NCBI GenBank assembly: GCA_051657745.1
Contig: JBOFLG010000111.1
Span: 1 to 64,000, forward strand
Length of the DNA: 64,000 nt
DNA from: JBOFLG01 sp051657745
GTDB lineage: Bacteria > Actinomycetota > Actinomycetes > Actinomycetales > Dermatophilaceae
Reading direction: 5' to 3'
The position numbers and the translations under genes were made by a program. The notes under the pieces are model-generated. The model was not told the DNA's origin. It saw nothing but the letters and a program-made list of their open reading frames with translations, and did no database searches. This document shows positions 1-8,483 of this stretch, piece by piece (within the stretch, counting starts at the first letter, position 1; the number at the start of each line of letters is the position of its first letter).

Positions 1-41
1 ACATCCCCGATGACGTCCTCGCCGCGCTCGCGGCCGAGTGA
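1..41 (+). CDS. YebC/PmpR-family protein, C-terminal fragment
   Basis: Only the last twelve codons are present (IPDDVLAALAAE, then TGA at 39-41); the rest lies upstream of the window. The short acidic/alanine tail resembles the C-terminus of YebC/PmpR/TACO1-family proteins, which commonly sit directly upstream of ruvC in actinobacteria. The assignment rests mainly on this neighbourhood, because twelve residues cannot identify a family. Confidence 0.45.
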   Translation, partial: IPDDVLAALAAE

Positions 42-141
42 TCGCCCTCGCGGGCCACGACCGGCCGGCGGCGGCGCGGCGCCAACCGGTCGGCGCGTGT
101 CGATAGGCGGATGGCGTGCGCAGCCTGTGTAGCGTGGTCGG

Positions 142-155
142 CGAACAGGTGTTCT
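142..155. promoter_or_regulatory. LexA/SOS box upstream of ruvCAB
   Basis: CGAACAGGTGTTCT matches the actinobacterial LexA operator pattern CGAAC-N4-GTTCG in all but the last base. It lies 34 bp upstream of the ruvC start and abuts a TATCTC hexamer that could be the -10, so bound LexA would block RNA polymerase. DNA-damage control of ruvCAB is known in related bacteria. Confidence 0.8.
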
Positions 156-188
156 ATCTCAGGCTGGCGGGCCGGAAGGAGTCCCATC

Positions 189-701
189 GTGCGCGTGCTC
201 GGCGTCGATCCTGGCCTCACCCGGTGTGGGCTGGGCGTGGTCGACGGACGTCCCGGCCGGGCAGTCATGGTGGCGGTCGGGGTGGTCCGCACCCCGGGCG
301 AGGCAGACCCGGGGGAGCGGCTCGTCTACCTCGAGGCCGAGTTGGACGGATGGCTTGCCCGGTACGTCCCCGACGTGGTGGCTGTGGAGCGGGTGTTTGC
401 CGATGTCAACGTCGCCTCCGTGATGACCACCGCCCATGCCACCGCGGTAGCCCTGCTCACCGCGACCAAACGCGGCATCCCCGTGGTGTTCCACACCCCG
501 ACTGAGGTCAAGGCCGCAGTCACCGGCTCCGGACGAGCCGAGAAGGCACAGGTCACCGCGATGGTCACCCGGATCCTCGGTCTCGACGCCGCGCCGCGGC
601 CTGCTGATGCAGCCGACGCGCTCGCGCTGGCGGTCTGTCACGCCTGGCGGGGCGCCGCCTCCGGACGGCTCGCGGCGCTGGCCGAGGCGGCCCGCCGGTG
701 A
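189..701 (+). CDS. ruvC: Holliday junction resolvase RuvC
   Basis: RuvC is the endonuclease that cuts Holliday junctions symmetrically after RuvAB branch migration. The 170-residue product has the usual family length. The four acidic catalytic residues are visible: D7 in VLGVDPG, E67 in AVERVF, and D140 and D143 in PADAADALA. The GTG start at 189 has an AAGGAG ribosome site about 8 bases upstream; a longer in-frame extension to 111 would run through the SOS box and is rejected. The stop overlaps the ruvA start (GTGA), so the three ruv genes form one translationally coupled, SOS-controlled operon. Confidence 0.97.
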   Translation: MRVLGVDPGLTRCGLGVVDGRPGRAVMVAVGVVRTPGEADPGERLVYLEAELDGWLARYVPDVVAVERVFADVNVASVMTTAHATAVALLTATKRGIPVVFHTPTEVKAAVTGSGRAEKAQVTAMVTRILGLDAAPRPADAADALALAVCHAWRGAASGRLAALAEAARR

Positions 702-1303
702 TCGCGTCGGTACGCGGGTCAGTCGGCCACGTGGGTCTGGACCGGGTCGTCGTCGAGGTCGGCGGGGTGGGCCTGCTGGTGCACACGACTCCGGCCACCG
801 CAGCCGCGTGCCGCCGCGGTGAGGAGGCTGCGCTCGCCACCACGCTGGTGGTGCGCGAGGAGTCGATGACGCTGTTCGGGTTCGGCACCGCTGCCGAACG
901 CGACATGTTCGAGACCGTGCAGACCGTTTCGGGCGTGGGCCCGCGGCTAGCGCTGGCGATGCTGTCGGTCATGGGTCCCGACGACCTCGCCGGAGCTCTC
1001 CACGCCGGCGACACCAAGGCGCTCACCGCCATCCCGGGTATCGGGGCCAAGTCGGCGCAACGACTCGTCCTCGAGCTCGGCGACACGATCGGCGCGGCCC
1101 GAGGCGCGACAGCGGTGTCGGATGCCGTTCCGGCGGCTGCCGGGAGAGCCGGATGGCGCGAGCCGGTCACCGAGGCGCTCGTCGGGCTCGGCTGGAACGC
1201 CCGGCAGGCCGCCGACGCGGTCGAGCGAGTCGCCGCCGCGGAGCCCGGCGAGTCCGACGTTGCCGGGCTGCTGCGGCTGGCGCTACGAGAGCTGCGGCCG
1301 TGA
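698..1303 (+). CDS. ruvA: Holliday junction DNA helicase subunit RuvA
   Basis: RuvA binds the four-way junction as a tetramer and loads the RuvB motors. The 201 residues contain the N-terminal OB-fold, then two helix-hairpin-helix motifs (around VSGVGPRLALAM and IPGIGAKSAQRL, residues 74-130), and a C-terminal domain III that contacts RuvB. The GTG start overlaps the ruvC TGA by four bases, and the stop overlaps the ruvB start in the same way. Nothing is unusual in length or motifs. Confidence 0.97.
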   Translation: MIASVRGSVGHVGLDRVVVEVGGVGLLVHTTPATAAACRRGEEAALATTLVVREESMTLFGFGTAAERDMFETVQTVSGVGPRLALAMLSVMGPDDLAGALHAGDTKALTAIPGIGAKSAQRLVLELGDTIGAARGATAVSDAVPAAAGRAGWREPVTEALVGLGWNARQAADAVERVAAAEPGESDVAGLLRLALRELRP

Positions 1304-2502
1304 GCGCCGATGCGCCTCGCCCCGGCTTCGGCAGCGAGGTGCGCGAGGCCGACGCACCGCACCGGGCTGAGGTACCGCGTCGCACCGACGAGGTGCCCGC
1401 CCATGATGGCGGCGACCGGTCCTGGGACGTCACCGCCCGGGTGGTCGACGCCGCCGGCTCCGACGACGAGCGGGTGGTCGAGGCGGCGTTGCGGCCGCGC
1501 CGACTGGCCGAGTTCCCTGGGCAGGTGCGGGTGCGCGACCAACTCGGGCTCGTGCTCGAGGCGGCCCGCCGGCGTGCCCGCCCGCCCGACCACGTGCTGC
1601 TTTCCGGCCCGCCCGGGTTGGGAAAAACGACCCTCGCCATGATCGTCGCCGCCGAGTTGGAGCGACCGCTGCGGATCACCAGCGGCCCGGCCATCCAGCA
1701 CGCGGGCGACCTCGCCGCGGTGCTCTCCTCGCTCGACGAGGGGGAGGTGCTCTTCCTCGACGAGATCCACCGGATGAGCCGGTCCGCCGAGGAGATGCTG
1801 TATCTCGCGATGGAGGACTTCCGCGTCGACGTCATTGTGGGCAAGGGGCCGGGCGCCACTGCCATCCCGCTCGAACTGCCGCCGTTCACCGTCGTGGGCG
1901 CCACCACGCGCGCCGGGCTGCTGCCGGCGCCGCTGCGCGACCGGTTCGGCTTCACCGGCCATCTCGACTACTACGAGGTCGCCGATCTGGTCACCATCCT
2001 GCGCCGGTCCGCGCGCCTGCTCACGGTAGAGGCGGATGACGAAGGCGTCACCGAGGTGGCCGGTCGCTCGCGCGGCACACCTCGGATCGCCAACCGGCTG
2101 CTGCGCCGGGTGCGTGACTGGGCGCAAGTCCACGGCGCGGGCCATGTCGACCGGCACGCAGCCCGCGAGGCGCTGGCCCTGTTCGACGTCGATGAGGCCG
2201 GCCTCGACCGGCTCGACCGCGCCGTGCTCGACGCGCTGTGCCGCCGGTTTAGCGGTGGCCCGGTCGGGCTGTCGACACTCGCGGTCACCGTCGGCGAAGA
2301 AGCCGACACGGTCGAGACGGTCGCCGAGCCGTACCTGGTGCGGGAGGGGTTCATGACGCGCACGCCGCGGGGCCGCGCGGCCACCTCCCTTGCGTGGAGC
2401 CACCTCGGCCTCTCCGCGCCGCGTGACGCACCGACTCAGCCGGCGCTGCCGATCACCGGCGAGAGCACCGCCACCGGCGTGTCGGGCCGGCTCGGCGGGT
2501 GA
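1300..2502 (+). CDS. ruvB: Holliday junction branch migration ATPase RuvB
   Basis: RuvB is the AAA+ hexameric motor that drives branch migration with RuvA. Walker A GPPGLGKT lies at residues 103-110, Walker B is in FLDEIH, sensor 1 in GATTRAG, and the arginine finger in PLRDRFGF; a winged helix follows. The GTG at 1300 overlapping the ruvA stop gives 400 residues. This leaves an acidic, probably disordered N-terminal extension of roughly 50 residues ahead of the conserved core, longer than in E. coli RuvB. An in-frame extension back to 1153 lies inside ruvA and is not credible. Confidence 0.96.
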   Translation: MSADAPRPGFGSEVREADAPHRAEVPRRTDEVPAHDGGDRSWDVTARVVDAAGSDDERVVEAALRPRRLAEFPGQVRVRDQLGLVLEAARRRARPPDHVLLSGPPGLGKTTLAMIVAAELERPLRITSGPAIQHAGDLAAVLSSLDEGEVLFLDEIHRMSRSAEEMLYLAMEDFRVDVIVGKGPGATAIPLELPPFTVVGATTRAGLLPAPLRDRFGFTGHLDYYEVADLVTILRRSARLLTVEADDEGVTEVAGRSRGTPRIANRLLRRVRDWAQVHGAGHVDRHAAREALALFDVDEAGLDRLDRAVLDALCRRFSGGPVGLSTLAVTVGEEADTVETVAEPYLVREGFMTRTPRGRAATSLAWSHLGLSAPRDAPTQPALPITGESTATGVSGRLGG

Positions 2503-2542
2503 GTGGCATCCTCGACGCGGAACGACACCCTCCGCCGCGTCG

Positions 2543-2572
2543 TTGGTGAGCGGTGCGGCTCTCGCCTAGACT
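2543..2572 (+). promoter_or_regulatory. Predicted promoter of yajC-secDF
   Basis: TTGGTG at 2543-2548 and TAGACT at 2567-2572 are separated by 18 bp, giving a start near 2579. A perfect 7-bp hairpin (GGCCCGG/CCGGGCC, 2581-2599, loop TGCGA) would sit at the extreme 5' end of the message, where it could protect the transcript or act as an attenuator. Confidence 0.5.
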
Positions 2573-2651
2573 GACCGCTCGGCCCGGTGCGACCGGGCCG
2601 CATCATTGCCCGCGACCGATGGGCGCCCTCACCCAAAGGACCCTGACTCGA

Positions 2652-2930
2652 ATGTTCAGCGGCAACGGCTCCGGCCTCGCCTACGTTCTCCTGCTCGTCG
2701 TCCCCTTCCTGCTCCTGGTGTGGACGTTCATCAGCCAGCGGAACCGAGCGAAACAGGTCACCGCACTGCAAGCGTCGCTCACCATTGGCGATGAAGTAGT
2801 CACGACCTCCGGGCTCTACGGCACCATCACCGCGCTCGAAGACCGGGCGATCTTGTTGGACGTCGGTGGGGGCACCGTGGTCCGCTTCGATCGCCGCGCC
2901 GTCGGCATGCGCGCCTCCGAGGTGGTCTGA
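2652..2930 (+). CDS. yajC: Preprotein translocase accessory subunit YajC
   Basis: YajC is a small bitopic membrane protein that associates with SecD and SecF in the holotranslocon. The 92-residue product has one transmembrane helix (about residues 8-25, LAYVLLLVVPFLLLVW), then the conserved cytoplasmic YajC domain with the IGDEVVTTSGLYGTI motif. The ATG at 2652 is preceded by AAAGGA; a start at 2619 (MGALTQ) is possible but would add charged residues before the helix. It is followed after 2 bases by secD, as in most bacteria. Confidence 0.93.
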   Translation: MFSGNGSGLAYVLLLVVPFLLLVWTFISQRNRAKQVTALQASLTIGDEVVTTSGLYGTITALEDRAILLDVGGGTVVRFDRRAVGMRASEVV

Positions 2931-2932
2931 GC

Positions 2933-4744
2933 ATGGGCCTGGCACAGCAGCAGCGTTCGTACGCGAGACGCGCACTGATCGCACTCGGCGTGATGTCGGC
3001 GGCGCTGCTCGCGGTCCTCGCCGGAGGCAACCAATGGTCGGACGCGCAATGGACGCCGAAATTGGGTCTCGACCTCGAAGGCGGCACCCAGATCGTGCTC
3101 GAGCCGAGGGTCAGCGGGGGCGGCCCGGTGTCCGCCGAGCAGCTGTCGCAGGCCCGCGACATCATCGTCCAACGGGTCGACGCGGGAGGCTCCACCGGCG
3201 CCGAGGTCACCACGCAAGGTGACCGCAATATCGTGGTGGCAATTCCGGGCCAGCCCACCGAGGAGCAGAAGGAGGCGATCAGTCGCTCCTCCCAACTCCA
3301 GTTCCGGCCCGTGCTCGCCGTGACCGCTGGGTCACCGCTACCGCAGCCGAGCCTGGCAGTGACCGGCTCACCGGCACCGCCCCCGTCGGGCGGCGCGAGC
3401 CCTGCCCCGTCGGTCACCCAGACCGCCACCAGCGGCTCGAGCCCGACGAACAACAGCGCTGTCCCAGGCGCTCTCGCCACGGTCACCCCGACGCCATCCG
3501 CATCGCCGAGTCCCAGCGCGTCACCGAGCGCTTCGGCGCCAGCCTCACCGGCACCCAGTTCAGGGCCAGCTAGCCCGGCGGGGGCCCCGCGTGGACCTAC
3601 GGACCTCGCGTGGATTACCCCTGAAATCCAGGCCGCCTATGACGCCGTGGACTGCACCGCGGAGAACGCCCTCGATGGCCTGGTCGACGACCCGGCCAAG
3701 CCGCTGGTGACCTGCCAGGACGACGGCTCCGCGAAGTACATCCTCGGGCCAGTCGCCGTCTCTGGTGAACGGATCACCGAGGCCACCGCCGGCTACCGCA
3801 CCAACCAGCAGGGCGCCGTCACCAGCGAGATCGAGATCGCACTGTCGCTCGACGGCAGCGGCACCACGGAGTACGCCGACATCAGCCGTGAGATGGTGGC
3901 CCTGCCGGAGCCACAGAACCAGCTCGCGTCGACCCTGGACTCGCGAGTCATCGTTGCGCCCCGCTTCCAGTCCGCAATCCTCGACGGCCGGGCCAGTATT
4001 ACCGGTGGTTTCACCCTCACCGAGGCTCGCGCACTTGCTGAGCAGTTGAAGTTCGGCGCCCTCCCCCTGTCGTTCGACGTGCAGACCAGCACCGACATCA
4101 GCCCCACTCTCGGCGGCGAGCAATTGCGTTACGGCCTCATCGCCGGCCTGGTCGGGCTCGGGCTCGTCGTGGTCTACTCGCTGACTCAGTACCGAATGCT
4201 CGGGCTGGTCACCGTGGCCTCGATCCTCGTCGCCGCGGCCCTCACCTTCCTCGTCGTCACGATCCTCGGGTGGTCACAGAACTATCGGCTCGACATGGCC
4301 GGGGTGACCGGGTTGATCGTCGCTATTGGCTTTACCGCTGACAGCTTCATCGTGTACTTCGAGCGAGTGCGCGACGAGTTGCGCGAGGGTCGCTCGCTCC
4401 AGGCCGCAGTGGAAACCGGGTGGAACCGGGCAAAGCGCACCATCCTCGCCGCCGATGGGGTCAACTTTCTCGCCGCCATCGTGCTCTACGCGCTGGCGAG
4501 TTCCAGCGTGCGCGGCTTTGCGTTCACCCTCGGCCTGACCACCCTCCTTGACCTGATCATTGTCTTTCTCTTCACCCACCCGCTGGTGGCGGTGCTCGCG
4601 CGGCGCAAGTTCTTCCGTGACGGGCACCCGTGGTCGGGGCTCGACCCGCGCCGGCTGCGTGACTCCACCACGCGGTACGCCGGCCGCGGGCGGTTCACCG
4701 CCGCGCCGCCGGCGGTACGCGAACCCGAAGGGAGCCGCGCATGA
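2933..4744 (+). CDS. secD: Protein translocase subunit SecD
   Basis: SecD is an RND-fold membrane protein that uses the proton gradient to help complete protein export. The 603 residues comprise a first transmembrane helix (about 14-32), the P1-head periplasmic domain starting at GLDLEGGTQIVLEP, and a long Pro/Ser/Ala-rich low-complexity insert (about 130-215). The conserved DxxLPL-type region and the C-terminal transmembrane block with GVTGLIVAIGFTADSFIVYFERVRDE follow. Insertions of this kind occur in actinobacterial SecD. The secF ATG overlaps the stop, consistent with equimolar synthesis. Confidence 0.96.
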   Translation: MGLAQQQRSYARRALIALGVMSAALLAVLAGGNQWSDAQWTPKLGLDLEGGTQIVLEPRVSGGGPVSAEQLSQARDIIVQRVDAGGSTGAEVTTQGDRNIVVAIPGQPTEEQKEAISRSSQLQFRPVLAVTAGSPLPQPSLAVTGSPAPPPSGGASPAPSVTQTATSGSSPTNNSAVPGALATVTPTPSASPSPSASPSASAPASPAPSSGPASPAGAPRGPTDLAWITPEIQAAYDAVDCTAENALDGLVDDPAKPLVTCQDDGSAKYILGPVAVSGERITEATAGYRTNQQGAVTSEIEIALSLDGSGTTEYADISREMVALPEPQNQLASTLDSRVIVAPRFQSAILDGRASITGGFTLTEARALAEQLKFGALPLSFDVQTSTDISPTLGGEQLRYGLIAGLVGLGLVVVYSLTQYRMLGLVTVASILVAAALTFLVVTILGWSQNYRLDMAGVTGLIVAIGFTADSFIVYFERVRDELREGRSLQAAVETGWNRAKRTILAADGVNFLAAIVLYALASSSVRGFAFTLGLTTLLDLIIVFLFTHPLVAVLARRKFFRDGHPWSGLDPRRLRDSTTRYAGRGRFTAAPPAVREPEGSRA

Positions 4745-5922
4745 GGCTCAACCTGTCCACCCTCGGAAATGATCTCTACACCGGAGCACGATCGGTTCCG
4801 GTCGTGCGTGCACGCCGGTGGTTCTACCTCGGCTCCGTGGCGATCATCATCGTTGCAGCCCTCGGGCTCCTGACCCAGGGGGTCAACCTCGGGCTTGAGT
4901 TCCGCGGCGGCTCGGAATTCCGGGTCAGTGGCGCCACCAGCACCTCCGACTACGAGACCCGAGCCCGGGACGCCGCGACCGAGGCGACCGGAACGGCATC
5001 CGACGTCAACGTCACCCTGATCGGCAACGACACGGTCCGGGTACAGACCGAGCGGCTCGACGATTCGCAAAGCGGCGAAGTCCGCGCCGCCCTTGCCGGT
5101 GAGTTCGCCGTGCAGACTGCAGACGTGTCGGCCACCTTCGTTGGGCCATCCTGGGGTGCCACGGTGAGTACGCAGGCATTGCGAGCGCTCGCGATCTTCC
5201 TGGTCCTGGTTGCCGTCGTCATGGCGGTGTACTTCCGCACGTGGAAAATGGCCCTTGCCGCAATGGTCGCCACCGCCCATGACCTGCTGATTACTGTGGG
5301 CATTTACGCGTGGAGCGGTTTCGAAGTATCACCGGCGACGATGATCGGCTTCCTCACGGTCCTCGGGTACTCGCTCTACGACACGGTGGTCGTCTTCGAC
5401 AAGGTCCGAGAGAACACGGCCGAGGCCTTCAGCGGCGGCAAACTATCGTACGCCCACGCGGCCAACCTGGCCGTCAACCAAACCATGGTGCGATCGATCA
5501 ACACCACAGTCGTAGCGGTGTTGCCGATCGTGGCAGTACTCGTGGTGGGTGCTGTGGCACTGGGGCCCGGCGTACTTCTCGACCTTTCGCTGGTGCTCTT
5601 CGTCGGCATCGTCGCCGGCGCCTACTCATCGATCTTCATCGCCACACCGATCCTGGTGTCTCTCCGAGCGAAGGAGCAGCGTGTTCTCCAGCTTGGGAAG
5701 CGCGCCGAACAGTACCAGGCACGCCAGCGCAAGCGCGTACCTGACAACCAGGCGCCCCCGGGCGGGTCAGCGGAGGTGTCGGTCGCCGCGAGCGCTCCGG
5801 TGATGGTCGGCGGCCCGGAGATTCCAGACGACCACGCGACCCTGACCGGACGATCAGTGCACGCCTACGCCCGGTCCGGTCCGCGGAACCAGCCGCGACG
5901 TTCCCCGAAGTCACAACGCTGA
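4741..5922 (+). CDS. secF: Protein translocase subunit SecF
   Basis: SecF is the partner of SecD. It has 393 residues, with a first helix near residues 25-45, the signature GVNLGLEFRGGSEFRV, and five C-terminal helices carrying SPATMIGFLTVLGYSLYDTVVVFDKVREN, the conserved SecF motif. The ATG overlaps the secD stop (ATGA). The charged tail of about 80 residues is cytoplasmic and probably disordered. A strong hairpin follows the gene, so it is the end of the yajC-secD-secF operon. Confidence 0.96.
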   Translation: MRLNLSTLGNDLYTGARSVPVVRARRWFYLGSVAIIIVAALGLLTQGVNLGLEFRGGSEFRVSGATSTSDYETRARDAATEATGTASDVNVTLIGNDTVRVQTERLDDSQSGEVRAALAGEFAVQTADVSATFVGPSWGATVSTQALRALAIFLVLVAVVMAVYFRTWKMALAAMVATAHDLLITVGIYAWSGFEVSPATMIGFLTVLGYSLYDTVVVFDKVRENTAEAFSGGKLSYAHAANLAVNQTMVRSINTTVVAVLPIVAVLVVGAVALGPGVLLDLSLVLFVGIVAGAYSSIFIATPILVSLRAKEQRVLQLGKRAEQYQARQRKRVPDNQAPPGGSAEVSVAASAPVMVGGPEIPDDHATLTGRSVHAYARSGPRNQPRRSPKSQR

Positions 5923-5991
5923 CAAGTCCGGATGCCGTTTCCGGTTGGCATCGACTGCACGGTCACCGACATGCGGGCCACCCGGGTGCAC

Positions 5992-6024
5992 CCTGCTCCA
6001 CGACAGGATCCCTCGTGGGGCAGG
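5992..6024 (+). terminator. Terminator hairpin after secF
   Basis: A 12-bp stem (CCTGCTCCACGA at 5992-6003 with TCGTGGGGCAGG at 6013-6024, one G-T wobble) encloses a 9-base loop. There is no U-tract, as is common in GC-rich actinobacteria. A smaller GATGCC/GGCATC repeat lies just upstream at about 5929. Confidence 0.6.
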
Positions 6025-6111
6025 ACCGGAGTCTGATGCACAGTTGAGGTGACTTCTCGCTGAGCCGCCCGCCTCGGTCACCGCGCTGTCCGTGACTCGG
6101 TGGCGCCCGAC

Positions 6112-6117
6112 TACCAT
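6112..6117 (+). promoter_or_regulatory. Leaderless -10 element of rel
   Basis: TACCAT is followed by 6 bases and then ATG at 6124, with no ribosome binding site. This geometry puts the transcription start on the start codon, so the mRNA is probably leaderless. Confidence 0.6.
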
Positions 6118-6123
6118 CTGGTC

Positions 6124-8448
6124 ATGGCGGACGAGACAACCACCACAGTGCCGGGCGCCCCGGCAGCGGTCTCTTCCCGCGCCCGCGCCCGCGCTGCGCT
6201 GGCCCGAGTGGGGCGGCAGCGACCGCCTGCCAACCCGGTGCTCGAGCCTCTGCTTCAGGTCGTGCGGGTCACTCACCCTAAGGCAGACGTTGGTCTCGTC
6301 GAGCGTGCCTTCGCGGTGGCCGAACGCGCCCACGAGGGTCAGAAGCGCCGCTCCGGCGACGACTACATCACTCATCCGCTGGCCGTCACCACCATCCTCG
6401 CCCAACTTGGGATGACGCCCACGACCCTGGCCGCGGCACTGCTCCATGACACGGTCGAGGACACTGCGTACAGCCTGGTGGCGCTACGCCGCGACTTCGG
6501 GGACGAGATCGCCATGCTGGTCGACGGAGTCACCAAGCTCGACAAGGTGACGTACGGTGACGCCGCCCAGGCCGAGACCGTGCGAAAGATGGTCGTGGCG
6601 ATGGCCCGCGACATTCGGGTGCTCGTTATCAAACTCGCCGACCGGCTGCACAACGCTCGGACGTGGCGGTACGTGTCACCAGAAAGCGCCCAGCGCAAGG
6701 CCCGGGAAACCTTGGAGATCTACGCGCCGCTGGCACACCGCCTGGGTATGAACACCATCAAGTGGGAACTCGAAGATCTCAGTTTCCAGGCGTTGTACCC
6801 CAAGGTGTTCGACGAGATTGTGCGACTCGTGGCCGAGCGCGCTCCAGCCCGTGAGGAATACCTTGCCGGAGTGCGCGAGCACGTCCAAGAGGACCTGCGA
6901 ACCGCCAAGATCAAAGCGGTCGTCACCGGTCGCCCCAAGCACTACTACTCCGTCTACCAGAAGATGATCGTCGGCGGTCGCGACTTCGAGCAGATCTACG
7001 ACCTCGTGGCGGTTCGGGTGCTCGTGGACACCGTGCGCGACTGCTACGCCGCGCTCGGTACCTTGCACGCCCGCTGGAACCCGGTGCCCGGCCGGTTCAA
7101 GGACTACATCGCCATGCCGAAGTTCAATATGTATCAGTCGCTCCACACGACGGTCATCGGGCCGGAGGGTAAACCGGTCGAGATCCAGATTCGCACGGAG
7201 GCCATGCACCGACGGGCTGAGTACGGCGTCGCCGCGCACTGGAAGTACAAGGAGGAACCCAAGGGCGGGGGAGCCGGACGGCCTGCCGAAACCGCGGCCG
7301 AGGCCAGCGGTGACATGCCGTGGCTGCGCCAATTGCTCGACTGGCAGCAAGAGACCTCCGACCCTGGCGAGTTCCTCGAGTCGTTGCGCTTCGAGATCAC
7401 CGCCAGCGAGGTCTACGTCTTCACACCGAAGGGACAGTTGGTCGGGCTCCCCTCGGGCTCGACACCGGTCGACTTCGCCTACGCCGTGCACACCGAGGTG
7501 GGCCACCACTGCATCGGCGCCCGGGTCAACGGACGACTGGTCCCGCTCGAAAGGCCACTTGACAACGGCGATGCGGTCGAGGTACTGACCTCGAAGGCCG
7601 ATTCGGCTGGGCCGTCGCGCGACTGGCTGAACTTCGTCCGTTCCGCGCGGGCTCGCAACAAGGTGCGCCAGTGGTTCACCAAGGAGCGGCGCGAGGAGAT
7701 GATCGAGGGTGGAAAGGACACCCTCGCTACAGCGATGCGCAAGCAGGGGCTCCCGTTGCAGCGCCTGACGACCGTGGAGTCACTCACCGGCGTCGCCGAG
7801 GAGTTGCAGCTGCCTGGCATCGAAGCGCTCTACGCTGCGGTTGGCGAGGGCTCGGTCACCTCCCAGCAGGTCGTGTCGCGACTGGTGGCATCGGTCGGCG
7901 GGGAGGAAGGCGCCAGCGAGGACATCGCCGAGGCCGTATTGCCGGTGCCCACCCGTCACTCGTCACGACGCAAGCACGATCCAGGAGTTGTCGTGCGGGG
8001 GTTGAGCGAGGTGTGGGTCAAACTCGCTAAATGCTGCACGCCGGTGCCGGGCGACGAGATCCTCGGATTCGTCACCCGGGGCAATGGTGTGTCGGTGCAC
8101 CGTCGTGACTGCACCAATGCGGATTCGCTCCTCGCCCTCCCCGAGAAGATCATCCAGGTCGAGTGGGCGCCCGTCGCAGGCAGCCTGTTCCTGGTGCAGC
8201 TCCAGGTCGAGTCCCTCGACCGTTCACGGCTGCTGTCCGACGTCACCCGGGTCATCTCCGATCACGGGGTCAACATCCTGTCCGCAGCGGTCACCACCTC
8301 ACGCGACCGGGTCGCGAAACTGCACTTCACGTTCGAGATGGGCGACCCAGGGCACCTCGGTCACGTCATCCGAGCGGTGGAGCGTATCGACGGCGTGTTC
8401 GACGCACATCGGGTGACCGGAGGGCGACGAGAGCCCAGTCGAGGCTAG
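6124..8448 (+). CDS. rel: Bifunctional (p)ppGpp synthetase/hydrolase Rel
   Basis: This is a long RSH enzyme that makes and degrades (p)ppGpp in the stringent response. The 774 residues hold a hydrolase HD domain (HD at 109-110 in ALLHDTVED), a synthetase domain with the RFKD signature typical of bifunctional enzymes rather than the EFDD of synthetase-only RelA (about residue 325), a TGS domain (ITASEVYVFTPKGQ), a zinc-finger region with KCCTPVPGD, and a C-terminal ACT domain. ATG 6124 is chosen over GTG 6100 because of the leaderless -10 element. The locus between sec genes and the cyclophilin/hisS block is conserved in actinobacteria. Confidence 0.95.
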   Translation: MADETTTTVPGAPAAVSSRARARAALARVGRQRPPANPVLEPLLQVVRVTHPKADVGLVERAFAVAERAHEGQKRRSGDDYITHPLAVTTILAQLGMTPTTLAAALLHDTVEDTAYSLVALRRDFGDEIAMLVDGVTKLDKVTYGDAAQAETVRKMVVAMARDIRVLVIKLADRLHNARTWRYVSPESAQRKARETLEIYAPLAHRLGMNTIKWELEDLSFQALYPKVFDEIVRLVAERAPAREEYLAGVREHVQEDLRTAKIKAVVTGRPKHYYSVYQKMIVGGRDFEQIYDLVAVRVLVDTVRDCYAALGTLHARWNPVPGRFKDYIAMPKFNMYQSLHTTVIGPEGKPVEIQIRTEAMHRRAEYGVAAHWKYKEEPKGGGAGRPAETAAEASGDMPWLRQLLDWQQETSDPGEFLESLRFEITASEVYVFTPKGQLVGLPSGSTPVDFAYAVHTEVGHHCIGARVNGRLVPLERPLDNGDAVEVLTSKADSAGPSRDWLNFVRSARARNKVRQWFTKERREEMIEGGKDTLATAMRKQGLPLQRLTTVESLTGVAEELQLPGIEALYAAVGEGSVTSQQVVSRLVASVGGEEGASEDIAEAVLPVPTRHSSRRKHDPGVVVRGLSEVWVKLAKCCTPVPGDEILGFVTRGNGVSVHRRDCTNADSLLALPEKIIQVEWAPVAGSLFLVQLQVESLDRSRLLSDVTRVISDHGVNILSAAVTTSRDRVAKLHFTFEMGDPGHLGHVIRAVERIDGVFDAHRVTGGRREPSRG

Positions 8449-8483
8449 CCATCGACCTCAGGCCCGCTCCATGCAGGCGCGGT

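Noticed and set aside
565..2403. 612-codon open frame on the minus strand
   Set aside because: It lies entirely opposite ruvA and ruvB, whose motifs are intact. Its composition (Arg/Ala/Ser-rich, no domain) is typical of antisense frames in GC-rich DNA.
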